A stretch of 64,000 bases of DNA from Stackebrandtia albiflava (GTDB taxonomy: Bacteria > Actinomycetota > Actinomycetes > Mycobacteriales > Micromonosporaceae), in NCBI RefSeq assembly GCF_007994225.1, contig NZ_VLLL01000006.1, positions 124,001-188,000 on the forward strand, read 5' to 3'. A program made the position numbers and the translations under genes. Shown here in pieces: positions 54,196 to 63,214 of this stretch (the stretch's first letter is position 1; each line of letters opens with the position of its first letter). The notes beneath the pieces were generated by a model that worked only from the letters and a program-made list of their open reading frames with translations, made no database searches and was not told where the DNA came from.

Positions 54196-54965
54196 CTCGT
54201 CAGCTTCCGGATCAACGCGATGTCGGCGGCCTGGGATTGCGCGTCGCCGGGGGTTTCGACGACGGCCGGGCCGCCCGCAGCCGAGATGATATCGGCTATG
54301 ACACCCGGTTCGATGGCACCGGCTCCGAGGTTGGCGTGGCGGTCGCGTCCGGAGTCGAAGGTGTCGCGTGAGTCGTTGGCGTGGACGAGGTCGATGCGGC
54401 CGGTGATGGCCTTGACGCGGTCGACGATGCCGGACAGTTCCTCACCGCCGGCGAAGGCGTGACAGGTGTCGAGGCAGAATCCCGGTGAGAACTCGCCGAT
54501 GGCGTCCCACAACCGGGCGAGGGCGTCGAGGCGGCGGGCGCACGCCCTGTCGCCGCCGGCGGTGTTCTCGATGAGGATCGGCACCGGGAAACCGCCCTGT
54601 TCCCGGCCGTACTCGAACGCCTTGCGCCAGTTGGCGAAACCGACGGCGATGTCGTCGTCCTTGGTGACGTGGCCGCCGTGGACGATGAGTCCGGCGGCGC
54701 CGACCTCGGCGGCGGCCTGGGCGTGTTGCACGAGGAGGCGGCGGCTGGGGACCCGGATCCGGTTGTTGGGGGAGGCGACGTTGATGACGTACGGAGCGTG
54801 GATGAATACATCGATGTCCGAGGCGCGGAGCGCGGCGGCGTCGTCCCGGGGTTCGGGCTTCTTCCAGCCCTGGGGGTCGCCGAGGAAGAACTGGACGACG
54901 TCGGCCTGCCGTTCGCCGGCGGCGGCCAACGGATCGACGGAGTCGACGTGTGAACCGATGCGCAT
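54192..54965 (-). CDS. nfo: Endonuclease IV (AP endonuclease family 2)
   Basis: Cleaves DNA 5' to abasic sites in base-excision repair, using three zinc ions. The 257-residue TIM barrel has the metal-ligand motifs FIHAPYVINVAS, VHGGH, LIENTAGG, CLDTCHAFAGG, LVHANDSRD and RDRHANLG in order. Length is standard. TACGCT 6 nt before ATG 54965 indicates a leaderless mRNA. Its stop overlaps the start of the GT-C-like membrane protein gene, an odd functional pairing. Confidence 0.93.
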   Translation of the reverse strand: MRIGSHVDSVDPLAAAGERQADVVQFFLGDPQGWKKPEPRDDAAALRASDIDVFIHAPYVINVASPNNRIRVPSRRLLVQHAQAAAEVGAAGLIVHGGHVTKDDDIAVGFANWRKAFEYGREQGGFPVPILIENTAGGDRACARRLDALARLWDAIGEFSPGFCLDTCHAFAGGEELSGIVDRVKAITGRIDLVHANDSRDTFDSGRDRHANLGAGAIEPGVIADIISAAGGPAVVETPGDAQSQAADIALIRKLTR

Positions 54966-55318
54966 GACGCGAGCGTACTTGCCGGGGGTGTCATCGGCCG
55001 GTGGCGGTGTGACCGGGGACTCGACGCCCGGGCGGCGGACGCTCGGTCAGTCGCCGGACACGGTCCGCGACACCCGGCCCGCCGTTCCTTAAAATCAGGC
55101 AAAACCGGGTATTGCATGTCACATTGACGCCCGCGAACACGTTACCCTCACGGTGCCGCGTCGTTAACCGTAGAGACCACAACTCAATCCGATCGCCACC
55201 GAGCGAATGAGACCGGGTGCGGCACCGGTCGGCGTGCAGCGGCACTGGAACGAGCGGCCACGCCGGCCCCTGGACACCCCCGGTAGACGTGGCACAACCG
55301 TAGGTAGGAGAACCATTC
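54966..55318. other. Divergent intergenic region between nfo and a secreted-protein gene
   Basis: No gene seen. Holds the nfo -10 at 54972-54977 (minus), an AT-richer stretch at 55085-55130, and a GGTAGGAG ribosome site for the gene at 55319. No promoter for that gene could be chosen with confidence. Confidence 0.4.
54972..54977 (-). promoter_or_regulatory. -10 element TACGCT, leaderless nfo
   Basis: TACGCT on the minus strand ends 6 nt before ATG 54965. Confidence 0.5.
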
Positions 55319-56233
55319 ATGCGTGAACCCGGCGCCCGCGGCCGGCGACCCAGTCCGTACCCACGACCGCCACACGTCCAGTCGGCACCCGCGCCCGTCC
55401 CGCCCCAGGCGCCGCGTCCCGCCGTCCGCCGCGCGAAGCAGCGCCGTTACGTCGCAGGAGTGTCGATGGCCGCGGTCGCCGCGGCCGTGACGGTCGGCAT
55501 GATGTCCAGCGGTAACGCCTTCGCCGAGGGTGAGGGCGACAGCGTGGTCTTCAACGGCCACTGCGGTCTGGTGGGTCTCGGACTCGCGCACGAGTCCAAG
55601 CCCGACAAGAGCGAGTTGTCCGTCACCGAGGGGGACGAGGTCACCTTCGTCAACAACCTCGGGACCGACGCGACGTTGTTCCTGGGGAAGCAGGAGATAG
55701 AGGTCCCCGAGGACGACGAGTACACCACGACGCTGTCCGCCTCCAGTGAGGCGTTGATGGCACCGGACTGCCCGGCGAAGCTGTCGGAGCGGGCCGAGAC
55801 GGTGACGGTCACGGTCACCGCGGCCCCCGCGACCTCGGACGACCAGGGGTCGAACGGGAACGGTTCGCCGTCCACGGGCGACACCGGGGATACGACCGGC
55901 ACGGGTGACGATTCGGCGCTCGGCGTCCCGGACGACGGCGACCAGCCGCCGCTGGACGCGACCGATCCGGCCGCGAAGGACCAGGTCCCGGCGCCGGACG
56001 GTGAGAAGGACGACGACGGTACGTCCTCGGGTGAGGAGGCGGTCGGCACCGACACCGGTGACACCGCCGGTACCGACGAGACCGCCACGAACGTGGAGGC
56101 GGTCGACTCCAGCACGATCGAGCAGACCGGGGCCTCCGGGGTGCTCGCGTTGCTGGCGACGGTGTGTCTGGTGGGGGTCGCCGTCGCGGCGATCCGGACC
56201 CTCATGACGCAGCGGGCCGCCGCGCGCGGCTGA
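55319..56233 (+). CDS. Secreted protein with sortase-like C-terminal tail
   Basis: A 304-residue exported protein. A long basic N-terminal region precedes a signal helix (about residues 43-67, ending NAFAEGEG). The folded part (68-165) has a cupredoxin- or plexin-like beta pattern (SELSVTEGDEVTFVNNLGTD) and two Cys (HCGLVG, PDCPAK), then a low-complexity Asp/Thr/Gly linker (about 170-265). The end is IEQTG, a hydrophobic helix (ASGVLALLATVCLVGVAVAA) and a basic tail RAAARG, like an LPXTG/LAXTG sorting signal with altered first residues. AGGAG lies 8 nt before the ATG. Function unknown. Confidence 0.7.
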   Translation: MREPGARGRRPSPYPRPPHVQSAPAPVPPQAPRPAVRRAKQRRYVAGVSMAAVAAAVTVGMMSSGNAFAEGEGDSVVFNGHCGLVGLGLAHESKPDKSELSVTEGDEVTFVNNLGTDATLFLGKQEIEVPEDDEYTTTLSASSEALMAPDCPAKLSERAETVTVTVTAAPATSDDQGSNGNGSPSTGDTGDTTGTGDDSALGVPDDGDQPPLDATDPAAKDQVPAPDGEKDDDGTSSGEEAVGTDTGDTAGTDETATNVEAVDSSTIEQTGASGVLALLATVCLVGVAVAAIRTLMTQRAAARG

Positions 56234-56249
56234 CGCCCGCGGAGATCGT

Positions 56250-56282
56250 TCACGGGCGGGGCGCCTCGGCGCTCCGCCCGTT
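56250..56282 (+). terminator. Hairpin with T-tract
   Basis: ACGGGCGG pairs with CCGCCCGT and is followed by four T residues, one of few classical intrinsic terminators in the window. Confidence 0.75.
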
Positions 56283-56342
56283 TTCGTGCGCGTCGACGAG
56301 TCGCCGTGCCACCGCTTGGCCAAACCGCCGCCGTGATCTACC

Positions 56343-56358
56343 CTTAACGCACGTTAAG
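56343..56358. promoter_or_regulatory. Palindromic operator CTTAACG-CA-CGTTAAG
   Basis: A perfect 7-2-7 inverted repeat 125 bp upstream of the acyl-CoA carboxylase start. Size and form fit a TetR-family dimer site; regulators of this type control acyl-CoA catabolism in actinobacteria. No regulator gene is adjacent. Confidence 0.55.
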
Positions 56359-56483
56359 TAGGCGGCGCGGACCATCCTCGTCCGTCGCGGCACGGCGGTG
56401 TGGCCGGTCCCCCGGTCCCCGCCCACCCGCGGACGATCCGGCCGTGCGCCGCCGCGAGTCGCAGGGTGAGAATCGGAGCCGGT

Positions 56484-57998
56484 GTGGACACCAAGGATTT
56501 GAGCGAGCGCATCGAGGCCGGCGGGGCCGCCAAGTACCACGAGGCCAACGCCGCCAAGGGCAAACTGTTCGCGCGGGAGCGGATCCTGCGACTGGTCGAC
56601 AAGGACTCCTTCATAGAGGACGGCCGGTTCGGCAACGCCCTGGCAGGCGACCTCCCCGCCGACGGCGTCATCACCGGTTCGGCGCGGATCGCGGGTCGCC
56701 CGGTGTGCCTGCTGGCCAACGACTCCACCGTCAAGGCGGGTTCCTGGGGTGCCCGGACGGTCGAGAAGATGGTCCGGATCACCGAGCAGGCCTACGCCAA
56801 CGGTGTGCCCATGGTGTACCTCGTCGACTCGGCGGGTGCCCGCATCACCGACCAGGTGGAGTTGTTCCCCGGTCGTCGCGGCGCGGGCCGGATCTTCTAC
56901 AACCAGGTGCGGGCCTCGGGTTCGATTCCGCAGGTGTGCGCCCTGTTCGGGCCGAGCGCGGCCGGTGGCGCCTACATCCCGGCGTTCTGCGACGTGGTCG
57001 CCATGGTGGACAAGAACGCGTCCATGTACCTGGGGTCGGACCGGATGGTCGAGATGGTCACCGGCGAGAAGACCACTCTGGAGGCCATGGGCGGCGCCAA
57101 GGTGCACTGCACGGAGTCGGGCGTGGGGCACTTCCTGTGCGCCGACGAGGACGAGGCGCTCGCCGTGGTGAAGCGTTACCTGTCGTTCCTCCCCGACAAC
57201 TGGGAGCAGGCGCCTCCGGTGACGGAGCCCGGTGAGGCGCCGGAGGTGGACCTGCGGGCGATGGTGCCCGACAGTGAACGCCAGGCGTTCGACATGCGCA
57301 AGTACGTCAAGGGCCTGCTCGACGACGGCGACTTCTTCGAGGTCCACGCCAGGTGGGCCAAGGAACTGGTCACCGGTTTCGGGCGGCTGGCGGGCAAGCC
57401 GGTCGGAGTCGTCGGCAACAACTCGATGTTCAAGGGCGGGGTGCTGTTCGTCGACTCCAGCGACAAGGCGGCCCGGTTCGTGCAGTTGTGCGACGCGTTC
57501 AACATCCCGCTGCTGTTCCTGGCGGACGTGCCGGGGTTCATGGTGGGCAGCGCGGTCGAGAAGCAGGGCATCATCCGGCACGGCGCGAAGATGGTCAGCG
57601 CCATCTCCGAGGCGACCGTTCCCAAGATCTGCGTCGTGGTCCGGAAGGCGTACGGCGCGGGCCTGTACGCGATGGCCGGGCCGGGTTTCGGCCCCGACGC
57701 GACCCTGGCGCTTCCGACCGCCAAGATCGCCGTCATGGGCGCCGACGCCGCCGTCAACGCGGTGTACGCGCGAAAGATCGCGGCGATCGAGGACGAGTCG
57801 GAACGTGACGAGTTCGTGCGGTCGAAGCGGAGCGAGTACGAGGCCGACATCGACGTGGTGCGGCTGGCGAGCGAACTCGTCGTGGACTCGATCGTCGAAC
57901 CGGAACGGCTGCGTGACGAGCTGATCGCACGGTACGCGGCCGCGGCCGGTAAGAACCGTGAGTTCTCCCGGCGCCGTCACGGCGTCACACCCGTATAG
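56484..57998 (+). CDS. Acyl-CoA carboxylase, carboxyltransferase (beta) subunit
   Basis: Transfers carboxyl from carboxybiotin to an acyl-CoA. The 504-residue protein has both crotonase-like domains: the N-terminal half with VYLVDSAGARITDQVELFPG and FGPSAAGGAYIPAFCD, and the C-terminal half with FLADVPGFMVGSAVEKQGII and VVVRKAYGAGLYAMAGPGFG. Pattern and pairing with an acyl-CoA dehydrogenase suggest branched-chain (methylcrotonyl- or related) acyl-CoA rather than fatty acid synthesis. The biotin carboxylase alpha subunit is not in the window. GTG 56484 follows GGAG. Only 16 nt separate it from the dehydrogenase gene, so they form an operon. Confidence 0.9.
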   Translation: MDTKDLSERIEAGGAAKYHEANAAKGKLFARERILRLVDKDSFIEDGRFGNALAGDLPADGVITGSARIAGRPVCLLANDSTVKAGSWGARTVEKMVRITEQAYANGVPMVYLVDSAGARITDQVELFPGRRGAGRIFYNQVRASGSIPQVCALFGPSAAGGAYIPAFCDVVAMVDKNASMYLGSDRMVEMVTGEKTTLEAMGGAKVHCTESGVGHFLCADEDEALAVVKRYLSFLPDNWEQAPPVTEPGEAPEVDLRAMVPDSERQAFDMRKYVKGLLDDGDFFEVHARWAKELVTGFGRLAGKPVGVVGNNSMFKGGVLFVDSSDKAARFVQLCDAFNIPLLFLADVPGFMVGSAVEKQGIIRHGAKMVSAISEATVPKICVVVRKAYGAGLYAMAGPGFGPDATLALPTAKIAVMGADAAVNAVYARKIAAIEDESERDEFVRSKRSEYEADIDVVRLASELVVDSIVEPERLRDELIARYAAAAGKNREFSRRRHGVTPV

Positions 57999-58014
57999 AG
58001 AGGGCAGCGATTCC

Positions 58015-59166
<1,152 letters not shown>

Positions 59167-59218
59167 GCCCACCGGGTCACGTACCGCGCCCGTCCCGGAC
59201 GGACGTCGCAGTAGTGGC

Positions 59219-59246
59219 GGCCTGCGCGGATCGACCCGTGCGGGCC
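59219..59246 (+). terminator. Imperfect hairpin after acyl-CoA dehydrogenase gene
   Basis: GGCCTGCGCGG pairs with the following CCCGTGCGGGCC with two mismatches, just before the MITE-like element. Confidence 0.35.
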
Positions 59247-59256
59247 GGCCCCTGAG

Positions 59257-59418
59257 AGGCTGCCTTCGGTCCTGGTGTTCTGCTGCGCGTCGCCCGGTCG
59301 GCGCCTCGCGGCGTTGTCGAAAGATCCTATGTACAACACCGGTAGGCAGGACGTCCTCCGCCTTGCGAATGCACTCGATTGGACACCGCTCGCGACGAAC
59401 GAGGACCGAAGACCGCCG
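59257..59418. repeat. MITE-like dispersed element, copy 2
   Basis: About 162 bp bounded by inverted repeats: the left end reads GGCTGCCTTCGGTCCTGG and the complement of the right end GGCGGTCTTCGGTCCTCG, with a shared uninterrupted CTTCGGTCCT core. It contains GCTGCGCGTCG, CCTCGCGGCG and ACAACACCGGTA blocks also found at 3948-4090. There is no transposase; IS5-group elements are a possible source of mobilising enzyme. The right end abuts the stop codon of the solute-binding-like gene. Confidence 0.6.
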
Positions 59419-60339
59419 CTAACCGCGTCCGTGCCAGTCGTCGATCGCGGCCTGGATCTCGGCGGGGTCCGGCATGGACGGGTACGGTCCGGCGAGCCGG
59501 AGCCCGAACGCCGGCAGCAGGGCCGCGAAGGAGTCGGTGAGCAGCGACGACCGGAAGATGTCCACTCCCCTGTGGACCATCGGTGATCGGTCGGCGGTCG
59601 TCACGTAGGGGTACTCGAACAACGGCATCGCCGGCGACGGCGAGACCAGGCGCAGTGGTGTGCCGGTCTCCGCCGTGTTGTGGGCGGCGACGCCGGCCGC
59701 CGACATCGGTACGGCGCCGCCGGCGTCGTACCGGGGCGACGCCCCGGCGGACCGCGCGGTCATGAGCAACGCCAGTGACGCGGCGTCGATCCGCGGGTCT
59801 TGCAGCGCGACGGTGGTGTCGCCCAAGGCCATACCCTCCGCGGCGAGTTCCCACCGTCCCTCGGGGACGGCCAGGCCGAGCGGGCCGGCGGCGACCGGGT
59901 CCATACGGGCGTCGAACGGCGAGACGCCCTCCCCGGCGAGCCTGGCGGGCCAGGTCAACGACTCCGGTACCCAGACGTCGGGCAGGTCACCGGGTGCGGC
60001 GGGCGTGTCGGCCAGATCGACGTCGGCTCCGGCGGCGGCGGCGAAGGCCGCCGCCGTCTGTGCGGACTCCACGGTGGTCACCTCGGCGGTGACGCAGGTG
60101 CCGTCGGTGGGCCGGGCCTCGGCGGCCCAGGTGGCGGCGTGCTGCCGGAGGACGGGCGCGATCTCGGGTGCCGCCGCCACGTGTACCGTCACCGTCTCGC
60201 GGCACTCGTTGACGTCCCCGATCGCCGAGGCGAGTGCGACTCCGGCGACGGGTGCGAGCACCGCGACCATCGCCGTACCCAGTAGGGCGCGGCGTGCCCG
60301 TGGCGTCAGCCTCGCGGGCCTACGGTGTCGTCGCGTCAC
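59419..60339 (-). CDS. Extracellular solute-binding-like protein, lacking the VWA half
   Basis: A 306-residue exported protein with a basic N-terminus and signal helix (about 19-42), then a periplasmic-binding-protein-like domain (CRETVTVHVAAAPEIAPVLR, LPDVWVPESLTWPARL, FEYPYVTTAD). In actinobacteria this domain usually forms the N-terminal half of a larger protein followed by a von Willebrand factor A domain; here it ends with DDWHGRG and a TAG codon that touches the MITE-like element. No VWA sequence follows. It is either a truncated gene or a natural short form. Ligand unknown. Confidence 0.65.
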   Translation of the reverse strand: MTRRHRRPARLTPRARRALLGTAMVAVLAPVAGVALASAIGDVNECRETVTVHVAAAPEIAPVLRQHAATWAAEARPTDGTCVTAEVTTVESAQTAAAFAAAAGADVDLADTPAAPGDLPDVWVPESLTWPARLAGEGVSPFDARMDPVAAGPLGLAVPEGRWELAAEGMALGDTTVALQDPRIDAASLALLMTARSAGASPRYDAGGAVPMSAAGVAAHNTAETGTPLRLVSPSPAMPLFEYPYVTTADRSPMVHRGVDIFRSSLLTDSFAALLPAFGLRLAGPYPSMPDPAEIQAAIDDWHGRG

Positions 60340-60524
60340 GGTGTCGATTCTAAGGGTTCTCCCGTCGTCGCGCGTCGTGCGCGACCGGGCGGAGAACCGC
60401 CCGCGGGGAGTCGTCCGGCGGTGCCGGAGTGCACCCGGATCCCGAAGGGGGAGGGCGAAACCGGTCGGATCGTCACGGTCTCACCGGAGGTCGCGGGCGT
60501 CGCCCGCCGAGGCGGGCCGCGGGT

Positions 60525-60887
60525 TCAGCTGCGGCGGCGGCCGCGGCGCTTCGGCGGGGTCAGCAGGTCCGCGACGGCGTTGAGGGTCTCCGGGACGATG
60601 CGGAAGTACGCCCACACGCCGCGCTTGTCGCGTTCGACGAGTCCCGCCTCGGTCAGGATCCGCAGGTGGTGGCTGATGGTGGGCTGCGACAGACCGAGTG
60701 GCTCGGTCAGTTCGCAGACGCAGGCTTCGCCGCCTTCGGTCGACTGGATCAGGCTGATCAGCCGGAGCCGGTTCGGGTCGGCCAGAGCCTTGAGCACTCC
60801 GGCGATTCGCTCCGCGTCACGGCGGGGCAGCGGCTCACCGCCGACCGGGGACGCGGGAGTTGTGGTATCAGCGAGTACGCGGACCAC
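60525..60887 (-). CDS. ArsR/SmtB-family metal-sensing repressor
   Basis: A 120-residue winged-HTH repressor. The recognition helix region is LSQPTISHHLRILTEAGLV and the wing follows with DKRGVWAYFRI. C56 and C58 in EACVCELTEPL form the alpha3 CxC metal/metalloid site of ArsR-type sensors (ELCVCDL consensus), pointing to As(III), Sb(III) or a soft metal. GTG 60887 follows GAGAGGA. No arsenite pump or arsenate reductase gene is adjacent in the window, so its regulon is elsewhere or limited to itself. The AT-rich stretch just upstream is the likely operator. Confidence 0.88.
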   Translation of the reverse strand: MVRVLADTTTPASPVGGEPLPRRDAERIAGVLKALADPNRLRLISLIQSTEGGEACVCELTEPLGLSQPTISHHLRILTEAGLVERDKRGVWAYFRIVPETLNAVADLLTPPKRRGRRRS

Positions 60888-60902
60888 GATTCATCCTCTC
60901 AC

Positions 60903-60935
60903 CAAGACTATCGATTAGTATTTATATCACTACGG
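60903..60935. promoter_or_regulatory. AT-rich operator/promoter of the ArsR gene
   Basis: TATCGATTAGTATTTATATCACTA is unusually AT-rich for this genome, with imperfect inverted symmetry, directly upstream of the repressor's ribosome site. Its minus strand offers -10-like ATAAAT/TACTAAT sequences. Confidence 0.4.
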
Positions 60936-60966
60936 ACTGTGCGTGCTTCCAGTGAGGGGGCGAGAC

Positions 60967-60991
60967 ATCGAGGTATATCGGGTTCCTCGAT
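60967..60991 (-). terminator. Hairpin after pyrE
   Basis: ATCGAGG pairs with CCTCGAT around an 11-nt loop, 5 bp beyond the pyrE stop codon. Confidence 0.55.
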
Positions 60992-60995
60992 TGTT

Positions 60996-61520
60996 TTACA
61001 ATTGTAGATCTTTGCTGGTGAATGCCGCACGGTATTCGTAACCAGCGTCACGTACCGCGTCACCCGCGCCGCGGTCGACGATCACCGCGACTCCCACCGG
61101 GTCGGCCCCCGCCTCCCGTAGCGCATCGACGGCCGTCAACACACTACCTCCCGTCGTGGAGGTGTCCTCGACTGCCAGGACGCGGCGCCCCGCGACGTCG
61201 GGGCCCTCGATGCGGCGTTGCAGCCCGTGCGCCTTGCCCGCCTTGCGGACCACGAAGGCGTCGAGCGGGCGCGGCGAGTGGTGCAGCATGGCGGTGGCGA
61301 CCGGGTCCGCTCCCAGCGTCAGGCCCCCCACGGCGGAGTAGTCCCAGTCCGCCGTCAGTTCCGCCATCACGCGTCCCACCAGGGGCGCGGCACGGTGGTG
61401 CAGCGTCACACGGCGCAGGTCGACGTAGTAGTCGGCCTCCCTGCCACTGGACAGCACGACACGGCCGCGCACGACGGCCAATTCATCGATGAGTGCAAGC
61501 AATTCGTCCCGGTCGGACAC
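60996..61520 (-). CDS. pyrE: Orotate phosphoribosyltransferase
   Basis: Joins orotate to PRPP to make OMP in pyrimidine synthesis. The 174-residue protein has the PRPP-binding motif VLAVEDTSTTGGSVLTAV, the VVRKAGKAHG Lys-bearing loop and DYYVDLRRVTLH near the N-terminus. Length matches the family. GTG 61520 lies 6 nt after TAGGCT, indicating a leaderless mRNA. The stop codon lies in an AT-rich patch (TACAATTGTAAAACAATC), unusual for the region. Other pyrimidine genes are not nearby. Confidence 0.95.
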   Translation of the reverse strand: MSDRDELLALIDELAVVRGRVVLSSGREADYYVDLRRVTLHHRAAPLVGRVMAELTADWDYSAVGGLTLGADPVATAMLHHSPRPLDAFVVRKAGKAHGLQRRIEGPDVAGRRVLAVEDTSTTGGSVLTAVDALREAGADPVGVAVIVDRGAGDAVRDAGYEYRAAFTSKDLQL

Positions 61521-61526
61521 GCAGTG

Positions 61527-61532
61527 AGCCTA
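61527..61532 (-). promoter_or_regulatory. -10 element TAGGCT, leaderless pyrE
   Basis: TAGGCT on the minus strand ends 6 nt before the pyrE GTG. Confidence 0.5.
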
Positions 61533-61632
61533 CGACACGCCACACCGGCCCATCCCCCCGGAGTGTCAGCTTGTGATTACGCTCGTGTGGGGAGGAACAC
61601 ATTCAATCGAAAGTCGCGAATATTATGGCTGA

Positions 61633-62412
61633 TCAGCGGATCTGCCCCCTGGCCGAAATGGCGGCCATCCGGGAGGTGATCCGGCCCAGCATCCCCAACG
61701 GCATGTGTCGGATTGCCGACACAATGAGTTTGTATCGCACCGACGGCACACTGATGAGCTTGCCCAGCCTCAGATCCCGCATCCCCGCCTCGACCACCGC
61801 GTCGGCGTCCAGCCACATCCACTGCGGAATGTCGTCGGTCGGGATCTCCGCGCTGGCGTGGAACTCGGTCCGCACGAAACCCGGGCACAACGCCATGACC
61901 CGGACACCCTGGCCCCGGCCCGACAAGCCGATCGACTCGCTGAACGAGGTGACCCACGCCTTCGTCGCGTTGTAGGTGGAACCGGGCATCGTCGCGCCGA
62001 AGCCCGCCACCGAGGACACGTTGACGATGGTGCCGCCGCCCCGCCTGGCCATCTCCGGGAAGGCGGCGTGGGTCAACCGCAGCACCGCGCGCACGTTGAG
62101 GTCGAGCAACCGTTCCTCCCCCTCGAGGCCCGCCGAAGGGAAGCCCTTACCGAGACTGATGCCCGCGTTGTTCACCAACACGTCCACCTCGGCCGCCGCC
62201 TCGGCGGCGGCCTCGCAGCCCTCGTCGGTCGACAGGTCCGCGGCGAGTGGCCGCACCCGTACCGCGTGCCGTTCCGACAGCATCGCGGCCACCCGCTCCA
62301 GGCGGGAGAGGTCACGCGCCACCAGGACCAGGTCGTGGCCCTCGGCGGCGAGATGCCGGGCGAACGCGGCACCCAGTCCGGCGGTCCCTCCGGTGATCAG
62401 CGCGGTCGTCAT
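61633..62412 (-). CDS. Short-chain dehydrogenase/reductase
   Basis: A 259-residue SDR with TGGTAGLG (about residues 7-14), NNAG, catalytic Ser in NVSSVAGFG and the YNATK Tyr-Lys pair. ARDLSRL after beta2 suggests NADP preference. The C-terminal part (AIRHMPLGMLGRITSRMAA) is hydrophobic and could touch the membrane, as in SDRs acting on lipids. GAAGGG precedes ATG 62412. Substrate unknown; single gene. Confidence 0.86.
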   Translation of the reverse strand: MTTALITGGTAGLGAAFARHLAAEGHDLVLVARDLSRLERVAAMLSERHAVRVRPLAADLSTDEGCEAAAEAAAEVDVLVNNAGISLGKGFPSAGLEGEERLLDLNVRAVLRLTHAAFPEMARRGGGTIVNVSSVAGFGATMPGSTYNATKAWVTSFSESIGLSGRGQGVRVMALCPGFVRTEFHASAEIPTDDIPQWMWLDADAVVEAGMRDLRLGKLISVPSVRYKLIVSAIRHMPLGMLGRITSRMAAISARGQIR

Positions 62413-62480
62413 GTCTGCCCTTCGCTCCGGTCCTGTGTACGAATACCGTGGGGTCGTTGCGGCGGCGGGTCGCCGGCCCG

Positions 62481-62508
62481 TGTGGAGGCATACCCCCGAT
62501 CCTCCACA
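62481..62508 (-). terminator. Hairpin after membrane protein gene 62523-63158
   Basis: TGTGGAGG pairs perfectly with CCTCCACA around a 12-nt loop, 15 bp past the stop. Confidence 0.55.
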
Positions 62509-62522
62509 TGAGTCCGGCCGGG

Positions 62523-63158
62523 TCAGACCGGCGGCAGCCCGACCGGCTGCGGCGGTTGCCTTCGGAAGAACGGGTTGGAGGCCGGGAGCGCCAACAGCAC
62601 GATCACCACCAGGTACAGGATGGTACTGAGCACGGTGGTGACGATGCTCAGGGCGGTGAACCAGCCGGGGACGGTCACCTGGTTGACGACCTCGTTGAGA
62701 GCCCTGGTGAACTCGTCGCCGCCGGTGACCTGGGTGGTCTGGTTGAACGGCATCGCCAGTCCCGAGCAGATCCCGCAGGCGAGCCCGATACCGGCCAGTA
62801 CCCACGTGGTGACGCGCGCCCAGTTCTTGCCCCGCATGACGAACAGACCCATCAGGCCGACGACGGCGGCGAACAGCAGCGACACCACCGACACGCCGAT
62901 CGCCAGTACGGTGCTGAACTGGATGATGAGTTCGAGGTCCTGGGGCGTGACCGACGGGACGTCGGAGAGGGCGGACTCCAGCCGGTCCATGTAGTCGAGG
63001 GTGACGACGACGCTCAACACCGTCGACACCACGGCGAGCGCCGCGATCGCGTACTGCGACCAACCGGCGGCGGTGACGGTCGAGGGGCGGGCGGGGGGCT
63101 CCGGGGTGACGTACCCCTCCGGTTCGTAGGGCACCGGATCGATCGGTTGATCGGACAT
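62523..63158 (-). CDS. Four-helix membrane protein with Pro-rich N-terminus
   Basis: A 211-residue protein with a short acidic/Pro-rich cytoplasmic N-terminus (1-27), four membrane helices (about 30-52, 84-110, 118-140, 170-195) and an extracytoplasmic loop between helices 1 and 2. It ends in a Pro-rich tail. Similar in plan to 63215-63847 and the pair at 7253-8624. TAGCGT 6 nt before ATG 63158 indicates a leaderless mRNA. Function unknown. Confidence 0.7.
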   Translation of the reverse strand: MSDQPIDPVPYEPEGYVTPEPPARPSTVTAAGWSQYAIAALAVVSTVLSVVVTLDYMDRLESALSDVPSVTPQDLELIIQFSTVLAIGVSVVSLLFAAVVGLMGLFVMRGKNWARVTTWVLAGIGLACGICSGLAMPFNQTTQVTGGDEFTRALNEVVNQVTVPGWFTALSIVTTVLSTILYLVVIVLLALPASNPFFRRQPPQPVGLPPV

Positions 63159-63164
63159 GCTGGA

Positions 63165-63170
63165 ACGCTA
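63165..63170 (-). promoter_or_regulatory. -10 element TAGCGT, leaderless start at 63158
   Basis: TAGCGT on the minus strand ends 6 nt before the ATG. Confidence 0.5.
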
Positions 63171-63214
63171 CCCGATCGGGTGGCGGGCCGGGTCCCGCCG
63201 CGGAGCGCCGGTGG

